Shown: in pieces, positions 24,691 to 25,269 of the stretch
How the letters are laid out: the number at the start of each line of letters is the position of its first letter
Numbering within the stretch: position 1 is the stretch's first letter
NCBI GenBank assembly: GCA_002343445.1
Contig: DDSP01000033.1
Location: 19,501 to 44,769 of the forward strand
DNA: 25,269 nt
Source: Chthonomonas sp. UBA2387
Lineage (GTDB): Bacteria; Armatimonadota; Fimbriimonadia; Fimbriimonadales; Fimbriimonadaceae
Reading direction: 5' to 3'
Program-made: the position numbers and the translations under genes
Notes under the pieces: model-generated
Told to the model about the DNA's origin: nothing
Seen by the model: the letters and a program-made list of their open reading frames with translations, nothing else
Database searches by the model: none

Positions 24691-25269
24691 GGACGGCCTT
24701 TCGACCAACGCCGGAGCGATTCGCGCCACTGCGCCACCGCATCTGGAGTCGGTTCGTCGCGACCGAACAGGGCTCGTTCGAGTTCTCGGTTCAGCGATTG
24801 AGCCGATGCAAATCGCTCGCCCAGTTTGGGTCGCACCACCTCAAGATACTCGCTCGGCGTCTGCGAAAGCCGCTTGGGCACATCGGTCGCATCGCGAATC
24901 GAGCGGACGAACCCCCGATAGAGGCGGCGGATCTCTTCGCGAGGCTTCGGCGGGGGCAGAAGCTTCGCCCCATACTTGAACCACAGCACCCGTCCGATGC
25001 CGCCAACGACAGCCAAGCCTGCCAAGACGAAGATGGCCCTTGCCCAGAGTTGCTCGTGCCACGGCCGATTGTCTACGGCCTCGCCTCGGCCCGCTCCCTC
25101 GACCTGCGTCGCGCCTTCCGTCGCGTCGAACACCACCCAGCCGTGCCCTTCGAAGAACAACTCGGCCCACGCATGGTAGTCGGCCTGGAGCACAACGTAG
25201 CGCCCTTGCTCGTCGCGTTGGCCCGTGGTCGGGTAGTAGCCGATGACGTAGCGCGCCGGGATACCCACC
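24687..25269 (-). CDS. Transglutaminase-like membrane protein, N-terminal part outside window
   Basis: The C-terminal 193-194 residues are visible; the gene starts beyond 25269. The fragment begins inside a transglutaminase core: GIPARYVIGYYP followed by the His/Asp block DYHAWAELFFEGHGWVVFDAT, the second and third members of the Cys-His-Asp triad (the Cys must lie upstream, outside the window). Then come one membrane helix (ARAIFVLAGLAVVGGIGRVLW) and a cytosolic, helical C-terminal domain of the DUF4129 type (RRLYRGFVRSIRDATDVPKRLSQTPSEYLEVV). This order matches TgpA-like proteins (N-terminal DUF3488 helices, periplasmic transglutaminase, DUF4129 tail), which are envelope proteins of uncertain substrate. 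Linked to holA by a 4-nt overlap. Confidence 0.85.
   Translation of the reverse strand, partial: VGIPARYVIGYYPTTGQRDEQGRYVVLQADYHAWAELFFEGHGWVVFDATEGATQVEGAGRGEAVDNRPWHEQLWARAIFVLAGLAVVGGIGRVLWFKYGAKLLPPPKPREEIRRLYRGFVRSIRDATDVPKRLSQTPSEYLEVVRPKLGERFASAQSLNRELERALFGRDEPTPDAVAQWRESLRRWSKGRP

Overview
The window is a GC-rich bacterial chromosomal segment with densely packed genes, frequent GTG and TTG starts backed by GGAG/GGAGG ribosome binding sites, and 4-nt stop/start overlaps (ATGA, TTGA). The gene content (a giant secreted PQQ-type beta-propeller protein, a murA-mreB pair, a TroABCD-like metal importer with a DtxR-type domain fused to one permease, long orphan secreted and membrane proteins) suggests a free-living rod-shaped bacterium from a little-studied phylum. 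Armatimonadota (Fimbriimonadia) is my guess, but the sequence alone does not prove it.

Layout. 1-4761 (+): 3' part of a very large extracellular-type beta-propeller protein, closed by a strong hairpin terminator. 4847-7028 (+): a secreted alpha/beta-hydrolase (secretory-lipase type) and an HDOD-domain signalling protein. 7018-8962 (-): a small YkvA/DUF1232 membrane protein preceded by three overlapping genes of unknown function that look like one translationally coupled module. 9020-10426 (-) and 10493-10930 (+): a divergent pair, an L-fucose/L-arabinose isomerase-family enzyme and a DinB-family metalloprotein. 11161-12375 (+): a zinc-ribbon membrane protein ending in four exact-length 20-residue repeats, flanked on both sides by related AGCCCAAC-rich intergenic repeats. 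12613-13206 (-): a small secreted orphan with a UUCG-loop terminator. 13369-14991 (-) and 15064-16845 (+): divergent cell-envelope genes, a GT-C type glycosyltransferase-like membrane protein and an unusual fusion of a polytopic membrane domain to a DUF1287 amidase-like domain. 16971-17285 (+): a small membrane protein convergent with mreB. 17282-19593 (-): murA and mreB. 19740-23570 (-): substrate-binding lipoprotein, ATPase, permease and permease-DtxR fusion, all overlapping by 4 nt, behind an 18-bp palindrome that overlaps a candidate -10 element. 23593-25269 (-): DNA polymerase III delta (holA) and the C-terminal part of a transglutaminase-like membrane protein.

How it fits together. The best-understood units are the metal-import operon, with its own candidate operator and a metalloregulator-like domain built into a permease, and the murA-mreB pair linking peptidoglycan precursor synthesis to the rod-shape cytoskeleton. 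The least understood, and most worth following up, are the three-gene unknown module at 7289-8962, the membrane-DUF1287 fusion, and the repeat-flanked zinc-ribbon gene.
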